Shown here in pieces: positions 42,785 to 52,139 of a stretch of DNA of 64,000 nt. The notes beneath the pieces are model-generated. The model searched no databases. It saw only the letters and a list, made by a program, of their open reading frames with translations, and was not told the DNA's origin. The number at the start of each line of letters is the position of its first letter. The stretch's first letter is position 1. The stretch comes from CAVVJA01 sp963801715. GTDB lineage: Bacteria; Actinomycetota; Actinomycetes; Mycobacteriales; Jatrophihabitantaceae. The stretch spans positions 165,109-229,108 of the forward strand of contig CAWDGB010000022.1 of NCBI GenBank assembly GCA_963801715.1, read 5' to 3'. The translations under genes were made by a program, and so were the position numbers.

Positions 42785-43018
42785 TCATGCAGCCTGTGGG
42801 CCGTCGTCGTTGTACTGCTGCTCGATCCAGGCTAGGACGTCGCTGAGCCAGTAGAAGACGCGGCGGCCCATGCGGAAGCTGCGCGGACCGCTGCCTTCGT
42901 GTCGCTTGAAGCGCAGGGCGGCGACGGGCATGTGAGTCAGTTCAGCGACTTCGTCGCTGGTGAGCAATCGGTCGTCCTCGCCGTGCGGGTGCTGCGGACC
43001 GTGCAGTTGCGGGTTCAT
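42785..43018 (-). CDS. Excisionase-like helix-turn-helix protein (MerR/AlpA fold)
   Basis: A 77-residue protein with LLTSDEVAELTHMPVAALRFKRHEGSGPRSFRMGRRVFYWLSDVLAWI. This is the winged-helix arrangement of excisionases and AlpA-like regulators. The ATG has an excellent GAGGAGG ribosome site. In ICEs of this type such proteins partner the integrase or regulate transfer genes. It lies between the toxin gene and the relaxase. Confidence 0.8.
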   Translation of the reverse strand: MNPQLHGPQHPHGEDDRLLTSDEVAELTHMPVAALRFKRHEGSGPRSFRMGRRVFYWLSDVLAWIEQQYNDDGPQAA

Positions 43019-43159
43019 CAGTTCCTCCTCGGGATGGTGGGCCTTCGCTGGGATAGGGCGCTCTCTTTCGGGCTTGTAGTGACAGCCGTAACCAAATTTC
43101 TTGGCTGCGACCTCCGTGCCGATTGGTGAACGTGTTCGGTCTTCACGGGGAACAGGCAC

Positions 43160-43474
43160 GAAAATTGGCCGATTACTGATTCGCGGGCCGTGGGCCGCGA
43201 CCGGATCGTGACCTCGGCCGATTCGTGCCGTGTGGTGCGCTGACTGCGAGTGGCGGCTCCATCCGTTCGTGTTTGACGCCTATAGGTGTCGTCGGGTGGC
43301 GCTCTGGGCAGGTCGGCGCAACTTTCTTCTGTGGTTGGCGTGGCCGATGTCGGATCGGGCGTGGGCGCGGTTTGCCCCTCTACCGGCGGCAAGCGGTTCG
43401 ACAACGCACCGATGCGACAGCGGCCGGCGACCTTTACTGGTTCGTGATCGCGCGCCGTTGGCTGGCGTTGGTTG
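43160..43474. other. Region without a recognisable gene (43160-43474)
   Basis: Between the excisionase-like gene and the relaxase 3' end. Open frames exist on both strands but none shows a recognisable domain or a convincing start. The low-GC patch near 43090-43180 may hold the promoter of the excisionase gene. Confidence 0.4.
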
Positions 43475-46400
43475 TTATCGGCTGATCTCGGGCGCGTGAT
43501 CGTGCGCGGGGTGCGACAGCGAGATGTCGTGCTCGTACGCAGGGTGGTGCCGGGCGTGGTCAGCGTCGCGTTCGACGGCACGGACGTAGCGGTCGCGGGT
43601 GCTGGCGTCTCGCTCGATGCGCCAGGTGTCGCGTTCGGTGGCGATCCGCTCGGCCGATAAAGCGCGCAGTGTGGGCTCGGCAAGCAGCGTCGTGATCGTC
43701 TTCTGGGTAGCGGACAGCTGCCGGCCGGCCGTGGCGATGTCGACCGCGAGGTGGGCCAGCATGTGCGCGGGCTGCTCGGTACGGGCGAGGTTGCCGTAGT
43801 GGGCGAGCGCCTGCTCGTAGTAGCTGTCGGTGTCGCGGTAGAGCTGCCAGGCCTGCTGGCGTGCGTCGGCGGCTCGTGCGGCTGCGCTGATCGCCGCGAT
43901 CGCGTCGGGGTTGGCCTGTTCGGCCTGACCTCGGGCGGCCTTGTCAACGGAGTCCCACAAGGCCGGCCGGTTCTCGAACCACAGCGCCCGATCCACGAGT
44001 CGATCGATGCTGGTAGGTAGGTCGGGCACGACTGGTCGCCAGGCGTCGGCCCAGGCGCTGAGCTGCTCGCTGGCGCGGGTGACGGCGGCGTGGCGCTGCC
44101 CGAACCGACCAGTGCCCTCGCGCACCGTCTGGGCGTGAGCGCGGACGCGCTCCCGTTGGTCGTCCCACGTCTGCAGCAGCGACTTACGGATGCGGTCCGT
44201 GTCGCCGGTCAGGAGGCTTTCTGCCTCCGTGGCGGGTTGCTGGGCTCGCTGGTCGGCCTCGCGGGCCTGCCGATAGGCGCGCTCGAGCGGCGGCAGGTTG
44301 CTCTCGCGAGCCGCCCGCAACGGCACGATCTCGCGCAGCAGGTCGCGGCGCTGCTCGTCGCGCGCGAGCCGCTCGACGCACTCCTGCTCCACCGTCCACG
44401 CCCGGTGGAGCTCGCCCAGGACGCGGTCGAGCGGACGCTGTAGCGCGTACCGGCTGGCTTCGTGTGCCGGCCAGTTCGGCGGCGTGGGCGGGGCCGAGGT
44501 CGGCGCGGTCACGACCGAAAGTGGCGATCCATTGCTCGCGGGCGTCGTCGAGGCTGTCGGCGACGAGGTGGGCGAGGTTGGCCTCGCGACCGCGAGTCAT
44601 CCCGACGTAGGCCGATGCCGCACTGGGTGCTCACCGATGAGCAGATGCCCGTGGTTGCGGTTTCGCCCTGCACGCCGTGGACAGTGGTGGCGTAGGCCAA
44701 CTCGAGATGCTCGCGCACGTAACTGGCGGGCAAGAAGCGCGGGCCGTGCTCGCCGGTGACGGTGACTTGCCCGTTTGATCCGAGGTGCGTGACGGTCCAT
44801 GCGTCGCGGTTGGCGACGCCGAGGTCTGCGTTGTTGCGCCGAGTCACGACCCGGTCTCCGGCACCGATCCGCTGACCGGCGTTCGTGGTCGTGGCGTGGG
44901 CGTCGTCGACCCGACCGGTCGCGACGAGCCGCTCGCGGATGGCGTCGTTGAGCGCGGCGACCTGTTCGCGGGTGTCGGCCACGACGGCCGCCGGCGACCG
45001 CGTCGACCAGCGCGGCGACGGCCGCGGTGGCGAGCGCGGCGAGCCGCTCGCTGTCGCTCGAATGCACGCGGATCTGGTCTCGCGCGACGTAGCGCGTCGA
45101 AGACCGCGCCGGGGTCGACGCCAGTGCGCATCGCCAGGCTGAGCTGCGCGTATTGCTCGTCCGCGATGGTCACCGAGGCGCCGTCGGCAGACGTGAGAGT
45201 GCGAGTGAAGCGGTGCACGGTGTCCAACGTCAGGCACGCATCTGGGTCGACCCAGCGGGCGGCGAGGTCGAGCACGCCACCGCGCCCGACCGCCGGCAGC
45301 TGATGCCGGTCCCCGACGAGCGCAACCCGCGCGCAGTGTTCGTCGGCGATCGTCAGCAGCGCGCGGGCGGTGTCCTGATCGAGCATCCCGGCCTCATCAA
45401 CCAGCACTAGATCACCGGACGCAGCGTCGCTGCGTCGCTCGGGCCCGTGTACGGAACGCCGGCACGCGGGTCGATCGCGTCCGGGCCTGAGGCGCGTCCA
45501 GGCGCCGCCGTTCGTCCCACCGGAAGCCGTGCTGATAGGCCAGCCACGCTGCCGACGAGGCGTCCGCGCCGACCTGCTGAGCGGCGACGCGGGCGGCCTT
45601 CAGCGTCGGTGTGACCACCACGCAGACGGCACGCCTCGTTGCTCGACCGCGGCGCGCGCTGCGGCCAGCGTGGTCGTCTTCCCGGCGCCGGCTGCGCCCT
45701 CGACCACGACCAGCTGACGGTTGCTGCTCAGCGCGACGACGACGTCGCGTTGTGCCGCGTCGAGGTCGACGAGCGTGTCGTCGCGAGCCTGATCAAGGGC
45801 GTCAAACGGCGCGTCGGCGCGCGCGGCGAGACGCCCGGTGAGGTCGGCCTCGACGTCAAGAACATGCCGGGAGGTGAGCGCGCGAATGTGCTCGGGCACG
45901 CCGACCGGTCGAGCAGCGGGACGCACCGGACGAGTGTCCGGGCGGTCAGGTCCTCGGCCAGCTCGCCCCGGATCGCGGCATCGGTGACAATGTTGCGGCG
46001 CGCGATCAGCTGCTCGACCTCGCCGCGAATGTCGGCGGCGTTCCAGCCGGACCGGCGGGCGGCGAGCCGCGTCAACACCTCGCCGACGGCGCGCTCGCGG
46101 TCGAGTTGACCGACCGGGACCGCGTCGACGCACGCGACGGTGACGCTGTCGCGGTAGCCGAGGGCGTGCAACTCGTCGACCCAGCGCTGGGTCAGTTCGG
46201 CACCGTCCCTGGGCACGATTTTGTCCGGGCGGGCGTCGGCCCAGGCCCGGGCGTCCCACCCCCGACGCAGCGCCGGCCCCGGTTCTTGTCCCGGGTTGGC
46301 GACGCGCCACTCCGTCTCGTAGCGGTCGATGTTGCGGGCGATCTGCGCTGCCCGGGCACTGAACGGACCGACGAACTCGGCCAGCTGAACGATCTCGCCC

Positions 46401-47084
46401 GACTCGGAGTCGAGGGTGAAGCCCCGTGCGCGCGAGCGTCGCCCGGAACTCGGGATCGGTCATCACGGCGGCGTGCCCGATGCCGTTGATGGCGTCCAAC
46501 GAGTCCCGCACCCCGACGGTGTGCAGCCCCCGCCAGCCTCCTTCGGCGATCACCCGGGCGTTGATCTGCAGGTGCAGGTGACGGTGCGGATCTCCGGCCC
46601 GGGAGGTGTGATGCCGCACCGTCACCACCTCGACTTCCTGCACCGGGACTTGCACCTGGGCACCGCGCGGGCCGACCCGGGTGGTCGCGTGCTGGGCCAA
46701 CCAGGCGATGATCTGCCTCGCGGCGCGGTCTTGCGCCGCGTCATACGCCGCGCGAGATGTCGGGGTGCAATTCGGCCGCGAGCGACCATGACTTCGGTCC
46801 GTTGACGATGACTTCGACGAACCGCACCGCACGGTCGTCATTCCGCAACCGACCTTTCGGTTCGCCGGTGTCGGGGTCCAAGCCGGCGACCCACGCCTCG
46901 TACGCGTCACCGGTCAGCGGCTCCATCCGGCGCACCCCCAAGTCGCGGTGAGGCCACGTAATGCTCGGCAATCCCGATGCCCTCGACCGAGGTAGTAGTC
47001 ATCCGCGCGACCCCGATCCGCCTCGACATAGATTGCGGGCAGCAGGTCGGTGAACCCCGGTAGGTTTTCATGCCCGCCGTGCAT
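43475..47084 (-). pseudogene. MobF (TrwC/TraA-type) relaxase-helicase, split by many indels
   Basis: Fragments in several frames reconstruct one conjugative relaxase. The N-terminal relaxase part begins near 47084 (VEADRGRADDYYLG). It is followed by RRMEPLTGDAYEAWVAGLDPDTG, NGPKSWSLAAELHPD and the metal-binding His cluster RHHTSRAGDPHRHLHLQINARV. The RecD-like helicase has Walker A EGAAGAGKTTTLAAARAA and Walker B LVDEAGMLD. The helicase tail has YATTVHGVQGETA, and a coiled-coil C-terminus ends at 43475. About nine frame changes occur, including at least one that requires adding a base. Decay, consensus errors, or both could explain this. Confidence 0.85.
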
Positions 47085-47214
47085 TTACCAACGCCAATCA
47101 ATAACAACCAACAATGCTTATTAATGTCGCGTCACCCGAAGGGGTGACACTCCTACCAATATTGGTAGCATGCGTGCCGCTATTTGGTAAAGACTTGGAA
47201 ATTGTTGGTAAATG
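47082..47214. other. Candidate oriT/operator zone upstream of the relaxase
   Basis: A lower-GC stretch packed with symmetric elements. CATTTACCAAC (47082-47092) is inverted as GTTGGTAAATG (47204-47214). Between them are the hairpin GTCACCC-GAAG-GGGTGAC (47131-47148), the perfect 14-bp palindrome TACCAATATTGGTA (47154-47167), and a further TTTGGTAAA (47183-47191). Location directly upstream of a relaxase start fits an origin of transfer or the relaxase operator. No nick site can be assigned by eye. Confidence 0.5.
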
Positions 47215-47667
47215 ACGGCTGCTATTGACGGTGCTATTTCGGGGTGGGAAGAGGTAGAAGTGTGGCGGGTCAGCGGGTGTAGGGAGCGGTGAGTGCGGCT
47301 GCCGGTAAACAGTCGCGGCGCAGTTCGTTGGGCTGGAGAATCCGCCTATGGCTGAGCTTCACGCCAACACCCGTTCCTCATCGGGCAGTTGGTCACAGAT
47401 CAACCAGCCGCCCGACACGGGGCGCGACGCGTGCAGAGTGTGCGGGCTCGCACTGTCCACCGGCATGCTAATCGCATCGCTCGATCCGGCAGTATCAAAG
47501 ACGAATTCTCGACCACATCACCGATTGCCGGGTCGAAATCTGCCGACACGAATGACAGGATGCGCATCACCGCCGGAGAAACAGTGCCGAGTGCCGCGAC
47601 AATTCGACATGCGGTACGCCTGCGAATACCGACGCGAGTGACCCAGCTTGCCGGTCGTCGACGAGCG
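47215..47667. other. Region without a recognisable gene (47215-47667)
   Basis: No frame here shows a known domain or good start. Base composition is mixed and the plus-strand open frames look random. It may be degraded element DNA. Confidence 0.35.
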
Positions 47668-47905
47668 TTACGCGGCGCGCTCGACGAAGGTCAGATCGTC
47701 GACCAACCGCACCAGGATGCGGGCCAGCCGCAGCGCCTCACCACGGCTCAGACTGACCCGCTGCACTGGCTGCTGGCTGTCGATAGGCCACGTCCCCACC
47801 ACCACGCGGGCCGGTGCCGGCGCTGCGGCCTCGCGCGGTTTACCGAACCAGACGGGCGCGCTGGGTGGTCGGAGCGCGACGCGGCGATATCCTGCTCGTG
47901 CTTAA
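47668..47905 (-). pseudogene. Remnant of a small element-encoded protein
   Basis: A minus-strand frame reads PVWFGKPREAAAPAPARVVVG and then RGEALRLARILVRLVDDLTFVERAA before TAA at 47668. Codon use is that of a real gene, but there is no start codon. The frame is closed upstream by a stop near 47905. Function unknown; probably the tail of a small ICE protein. Confidence 0.35.
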
Positions 47906-48002
47906 CCGAAGCCGGACTTCGGCTGGCACCTCAGGCAGCGCCTAAAGTTTCGCCATTCAGAGGCAGTCGGTGGCGAAGGTGTCTGCCGCGATTTCCAGGC
48001 CG

Positions 48003-48140
48003 CTACGGTGCCCTGCCATCTCGTGCCCGCTTCACGCGGGCCGGCACGACATATAGATACTCGACGATCGACATCACCAGCCGTGACAGCTCGTCGGCCT
48101 CCTGCCGGGAAATCGGCTCAAGTTCATCGGAATGCGCCCC
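48003..48140 (-). pseudogene. Remnant of a second small element-encoded protein
   Basis: The minus strand reads SDELEPISRQEADELSRLVMSIVEYLY followed by VVPARVKRARDGRAP and a stop at 48003. It has coding-like composition but no start within the frame. It is probably a fragment of an ICE hypothetical gene. Confidence 0.3.
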
Positions 48141-48219
48141 TACCGCGTAATCACCAAGATCAGAGTGGGCACAAAATTGGGCACCGATTTCGGCGCGACT
48201 TCGCGTCTGACGCGCGAAC

Positions 48220-48675
48220 TTACGAAGTTGAGCCGGGCGGACTCAACTGCCGGCACTCGTGCGCGGCCCACCGCTCGGGCAGCGCCACCAGCGAGCCGAC
48301 CTTGGGCATGCCGGCGCGGTACATCCGGACATCACGCGACGCTGTCTCGCGGTGCGACGCGTAGCCGTCGGGGTAGCGCTCACCGGAGTGGATGACGACT
48401 ATCTCGGAGCCCTCGGGCACCGTCTGCCACGGGGACTCGCCCTCGACCTGCCAGCGCCCGACGTTCGGGGTCGTGCCGATGCACTCGTGCCGGCAGACCA
48501 CGACCAGCCCGCGGGACTCCAGCGCGTCCAGAGCATGCCGCACCTGCCGCGCGGAGCGTCCGGTCCGCTCGACGAGCTGGGCGACCGTGAGCGCCCACAC
48601 TTCCGCGCCCTCGCCCGTCGTCTCCTCCAGCGAGGTCAGGATGGCGCGCTGGAGGAGTCCGAGTCCGCGCCCCAC
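48220..48675 (-). CDS. Winged-helix DNA-binding regulator of the element
   Basis: A 151-residue protein from GTG 48675. An N-terminal winged-helix segment (LLQRAILTSLEET...LTVAQLVERTGRSARQVRHALDALESRGLVVV) is followed by a basic, less conserved C-terminal part. The fold suggests a replication or transfer regulator of the integrative element. A TACAGT -10 box lies 8 nt before the start and inside a long inverted repeat, so autoregulation is likely. Confidence 0.7.
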   Translation of the reverse strand: MGRGLGLLQRAILTSLEETTGEGAEVWALTVAQLVERTGRSARQVRHALDALESRGLVVVCRHECIGTTPNVGRWQVEGESPWQTVPEGSEIVVIHSGERYPDGYASHRETASRDVRMYRAGMPKVGSLVALPERWAAHECRQLSPPGSTS

Positions 48676-48679
48676 GCGC

Positions 48680-48719
48680 CTAACTGTACCGCGCTCGAGT
48701 GGCCGAACGGTACACTTAG
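48680..48719 (-). promoter_or_regulatory. Inverted-repeat operator overlapping the winged-helix gene promoter
   Basis: CTAACTGTACCG (48680-48691) and CGGTACACTTAG (48708-48719) are complementary at 11 of 12 positions with a 16-nt spacer. The left arm contains the predicted -10 box (TACAGT on the minus strand, 48683-48688) of the leaderless gene starting at 48675. This is a strong candidate operator for the regulator itself. Confidence 0.6.
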
Positions 48720-48722
48720 CCG

Positions 48723-49690
48723 TTACCGCCGAGCACGTCTGACAGGGTGCGCCCGGCGGACGCCATCGCTACCGCGGTCAGGGTGCGAGTAGACGGCTCT
48801 CATGATCGTTTCGTCGTGGCCATGCCACGCCGCCACCACGTCATCGCTGACACCCGCGGCGCCAAGCGCCGTCACGCTGCTATGGCAAGCGCTGTGCAAG
48901 GTGACCACGGGCACGCCTGCCGTCTGGCAGTGCGTCCGCCCCATGTCCGACCAGCGCTCGGGACGTAGCGGCGTGCCGTTCTCATCGACCGCGAGGAATC
49001 CCGATCGGATGTGTTCGAATCCGAGCGCCGCGCCGTGCTCCGCTCTGAGAAGTCGAGAGCAGCGCCACCACGTCACCGGCCAACGGAAGGCAGCGGGCGC
49101 CGCTGCGGGTCTTTGTGCCGGTCGGTGCGCCTCGACGTCCGGACGCGTCCGGAGTGATCGAGCGTGAGACCGTGACCGTACCGGCGCTCAAGTCCACATC
49201 CGCCCACGTGAGCGCGAGGATTTCGCTCCTGCGGAGACCGGCCAACGTCAACCACCACACCGCGCCGAGCCGATCGCCCGCGACGTGCGCGCGCAGCGTG
49301 GCGAGGTCGCCCGCGCTGAGCGCCTGACGTTGCTTCGGCGCGGTGCCGCTCGCCTGCACCTTGGCCGCCGGATTCCGGACGATCAAGCCATCATCGAGCG
49401 CCTGCCCGAAGATCGAGCGCTGCACGAAGAGGGTGAGCGAGCATGTCCGCGCGCGCTGCGTCCGGCATCGGTCAGGGACGCCGCCAGACGCTCGATGTCG
49501 GTGCGGGTGATCTTCACCTATGGCCGGCGCGCCGAACGCCCGCGAGGCATGGTTGACCGCGGCGCGGCACGGGCCCATGGTCACCGGGCTGACCGACCTC
49601 GCGCGGCTGGCCAGCCATTCGCCCACGTAGCTGGCCAACGTGACCCACGCCTGGTGATGCCTCTGCCTCGGTGTGAGGCAATAGTTGGTG
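48723..49690 (-). pseudogene. Second tyrosine recombinase, inactive
   Basis: Fragments in several frames make one integrase: the SAM-like part ASYVGEWLASRARSVSPVTMGP, a middle part with SIFGQALDDGLIVRNPAAKV, and a catalytic part with LAGLRRSEILALTWADVDLS (first Arg). The C-terminal VVTLHSACHSSVTALGAAGV and WHGHDETIMRAVYSH follow. The HxxR motif reads HSAC, so the second catalytic Arg is lost in addition to the frameshifts. It marks the right edge of the accessory element, opposite the intact integrase at 40.9 kb. Confidence 0.75.
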
Positions 49691-49741
49691 GATGATGTGT
49701 CCCGTCCGCGGTTTGTCCGCGTCGGAGTTGGGAGCCTCGTC

Positions 49742-50788
49742 ATGATGATGCCGCCGTCCACCGATCCGGTCGAGCCTGCGAGTCAGAACACCGACCCCGT
49801 GAGCAGCCTTGACGTCGCTGCTGTGGAGGGCGCGCTGGGCGTCGCGATTCGAGCTCCGTCGATCCATAACACGCAGCCGTGGCGGTTTGAGCTGCGCGGC
49901 GGCGTTCTGGCCTTGCGGGCCGATCGGTCCCGGCAGCTCGGCATCGCTGACCCGGACGGACATTCCCTGCTGATCAGCTGCGGAGCGGCGCTGGCCCTGA
50001 CCGAGTTGGCGCTGCGGGCGGCGGGTTGGACGGTCGATGTGCGCCGGGTGCCCGACCCGGCCGATCCGGACCTACTCGCTGAGCTGCGAGGGCTCGGGCA
50101 CGCCGAACCGCTCCAGGTGGACCTCGACCGAGTGGCCGCCAGCCGGCGCCGCCGCAGTGAGCGACGACCCTTCGCTGCTGGCCGCCCGGCAGAGCAGGTC
50201 ATCGAACGGCTCCGCCAGGCAGCTGCGTCCCCAGGGGTGGACGCCCACTTCCCCATTCGTGCCGATGAAAATCTTGACTTGGCTGTCGCGGTCTCCTACG
50301 CCGACCGGTTCCAACGCAAAGATCCTGACTACCTCGCCGAGATGGCGCGCTGGACGCAACAAGACGACCACCACGCAGACGGCATCCCTGCCACCACGGT
50401 TCCCCACCTACCAGAGGGCCGGGTACGGCACACCGATGTCCCCCTGCGTGATTTCGAGGTCGGCGTGCCAGGATCACAACTCATCGAAACGGGTATCGAC
50501 GAGCAGCCGCTGCTCGCCGTGGTGTTCACCAGCTCGGATAGGACATCGGATCGTCTACAGGCCGGGGAGGCGATGATGAGACTGATGGTGGAGGCGGAGC
50601 TGGCCGGTCTGTCGAGCTGCCCGCTGAGCCAGGCTGTCGACATGCTGGCCTTCCGCGTACGGCTACAGACGGTCATGAACTGGACCGACTATCCGCAGAT
50701 GATGCTCCGACTAGGCACCCCACCCGCTGGTACACCGGCACCGCTGACCCGTCGGCGTGCCGTCGCCGACGTGCTGCACACCCTCTAA
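49742..50788 (+). CDS. Acg-family nitroreductase-like FMN protein
   Basis: A protein of about 348 residues of the Acg (Rv2032/Rv3131) type, a double-nitroreductase fold. Motifs: AIRAPSIHNTQPWRFEL, LLISCGAALALTELALRAAG, RRSERRPFA, and the C-terminal PLSQAVDMLAFRVRLQ and YPQMMLRLGTP. In mycobacteria these genes belong to the DosR hypoxia regulon. Several in-frame ATGs (49742, 49745, 49748) could be the start; the upstream GTG frames overlap the dead integrase. It is intact and borders the mobile region. Confidence 0.85.
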   Translation: MMMPPSTDPVEPASQNTDPVSSLDVAAVEGALGVAIRAPSIHNTQPWRFELRGGVLALRADRSRQLGIADPDGHSLLISCGAALALTELALRAAGWTVDVRRVPDPADPDLLAELRGLGHAEPLQVDLDRVAASRRRRSERRPFAAGRPAEQVIERLRQAAASPGVDAHFPIRADENLDLAVAVSYADRFQRKDPDYLAEMARWTQQDDHHADGIPATTVPHLPEGRVRHTDVPLRDFEVGVPGSQLIETGIDEQPLLAVVFTSSDRTSDRLQAGEAMMRLMVEAELAGLSSCPLSQAVDMLAFRVRLQTVMNWTDYPQMMLRLGTPPAGTPAPLTRRRAVADVLHTL

Positions 50789-50806
50789 GAACGTGTTGGG
50801 AAAGTC

Positions 50807-50969
50807 TCAAGTAACGGTTGACGGTGGCCCCAGGCGGCGTCCTGGGGCGGGGGCACGTCGTCTGGTCATCAGTCCGATCATCGCCCATTTGATCATTGCT
50901 TCGGAGTGTGCGGGGAGGCGTTCGTCGTCGTGGTCGAGGCGGCGGCGGTTGACGATCCAGGCGATTGGG
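50807..50969 (-). pseudogene. C-terminal fragment of an IS5-type transposase
   Basis: The minus strand reads IAWIVNRRRLDHDDERLPAHSEA followed by MIKWAMIGLMTRR and a stop at 50807. This is the C-terminus typical of actinobacterial IS5-family transposases. The upstream part is replaced by the 3' end of a group II intron. The sequence after the stop probably holds the terminal inverted repeat of the IS, but its partner is not present. Confidence 0.7.
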
Positions 50970-51025
50970 TTGGCCGCGCCGCGAGGTGCCTGCTGGGCAG
51001 GTCCTTTTCCGCGCGGCCTCCCGCC

Positions 51026-51060
51026 GAATCGGACATGATGGTTTCCCGATCATCCGGCTC
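51026..51060 (-). ncRNA. Group II intron domain V
   Basis: A 35-nt hairpin beginning GAGCCGGATGATC, with loop GGGAAACC and closing strand ATCATGTCCGATTC. It has the AGC catalytic triad, the GAAA-type tetraloop region and the two-base bulge expected of domain V. It lies 9 bases after the maturase stop codon, the normal order. Confidence 0.8.
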
Positions 51061-51068
51061 TCCAGTGA

Positions 51069-51952
51069 CTATGGCGTGAGTGTTGCGGTTGGCTGCCCGG
51101 AGTGGATTCGTTCATGGCAGCGGTCGCAGACCACGAGGGTCTTGCGACGCCGGTTTGCCATGGTGGTGGCCCATTCGGGTTGCCGTGGCCCGGGTGGGGC
51201 GAGGTCGGCGAGCGCGCGGACGTGGTGCACTTGCACCTCGGTCGGTTGCTGGCAGATCTCGCAGGCGGCCGCGAGAAGCCGTGTGACGAGCTCCTTGTGC
51301 GGATAGTCCACCCGGATCGGCTGGCGGTCGGTGACCGTCGCCGATCTTTGCCGTCGGAGCGGTATGCCACCGAACCGTGCGACCAGTGGCTTCCTGCCGT
51401 CGCGTTCGATGCGCGCCTCGAAGCAGGTACGTAACCCGTGCGGTGTCGAGATCTTGGCCTTGTGTCTGGTGGTCGCCTTGGACACCGACGAGCGGTGCGT
51501 GCCTGCGAGGATCTTGAGCATCGAGGTATTCATGACCCATTCGAGGCGGTGCAGCCGGTAAGCGTCTCCGGCCAGCAGGTAGTACTCCAGCAGGTAGTAC
51601 TGGACGATGCCTCGGTAGATGTTCCCGATGGTGGCGACGATGGTGTAGTCGTCGCCATTGGCCAGGGCCGGCTGCTTCGCGGGCTTGCCGCGGGCGAGGT
51701 AGGGGACGCACTTGGCCTTGATCACGTCCAGCGGCACCCGCAGCGCGACCGCCCGTTGACCGCGGGGCGGCCGCGGGTGGTCTTGCTGCTGTTGTGCGGA
51801 CGGTGATCTCGTAGCCGAGGAACCGCGCCGCGCTGGTGCGGGCGTGGGTGATCAGCGTCTTGTCGGCAGACAGTTCCAGTTTGAGGTCGTCACGCAGGAA
51901 CACCGCCAACCGCTGTTTGATCGCCTCGGCCTCGGCCCTTTCCACGCCCGAG
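51069..51952 (-). pseudogene. Group II intron reverse transcriptase/maturase with HNH domain, truncated and frameshifted
   Basis: The remaining part begins in the RT thumb side (AEAIKQRLAVFLRDDLKLELSADKTLITHARTSAARFLGYEI), passes through at least two frame changes near 51740-51800, and continues as VPLDVIKAKCVPYLARGKPA. The maturase X domain (RLHRLEWVMNTSMLKILAGTH) follows. The C-terminal HNH endonuclease has CEICQQPTEVQVHHVRALADL and CDRCHERIHSG. The N-terminal RT motifs are absent, so it is not functional. Confidence 0.8.
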
Positions 51953-52139
51953 TGGGGACGATCCGTGGTCCTGGGGCGTGTGCGGCGATCCAGGCGATCG
52001 CGTCGAACCCGCCGTCGTCGTTGTCGATTGCCAGTGTGGTAATCGTCGCGTCGTTTGGTGCAAGCATCTCCAGGGCATGGGTGTCGCGGTGAGTGTCGCC
52101 GCCGATCACGGCGTCCACTACTTCGGCAAGCATCGTCAT
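51953..52139 (-). pseudogene. N-terminal fragment of an IS110-family transposase
   Basis: From ATG 52139 the protein begins MTMLAEVVDAVIGGDTHRDTHALEML, the first DEDD-domain strand of IS110 transposases (GxDxHKxxH type), and continues to HAPGPRIVP. It then runs abruptly into group II intron sequence near 51952. Only about 60 of some 350-400 residues remain. Confidence 0.75.

Larger units (their letters stand above)
50970..51952 (-). mobile_element. 5'-truncated group II intron with maturase ORF
   Basis: From 5' to 3' on the minus strand it contains the end of a reverse-transcriptase/maturase gene, then domain V (51026-51060), a GC-rich domain VI-like hairpin, and the junction into the IS5-type transposase near 50970. 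The 5' intron RNA domains, the first RT motifs and the YADD block are missing, cut at about 51952 by IS110-derived sequence. It can no longer splice or move on its own. Confidence 0.75.

Noticed and set aside
47389..48150. 253-residue plus-strand frame in the element
   Set aside because: Arg/Ser-rich and without a domain; coding-like sequence in this stretch lies on the minus strand as two small remnants.
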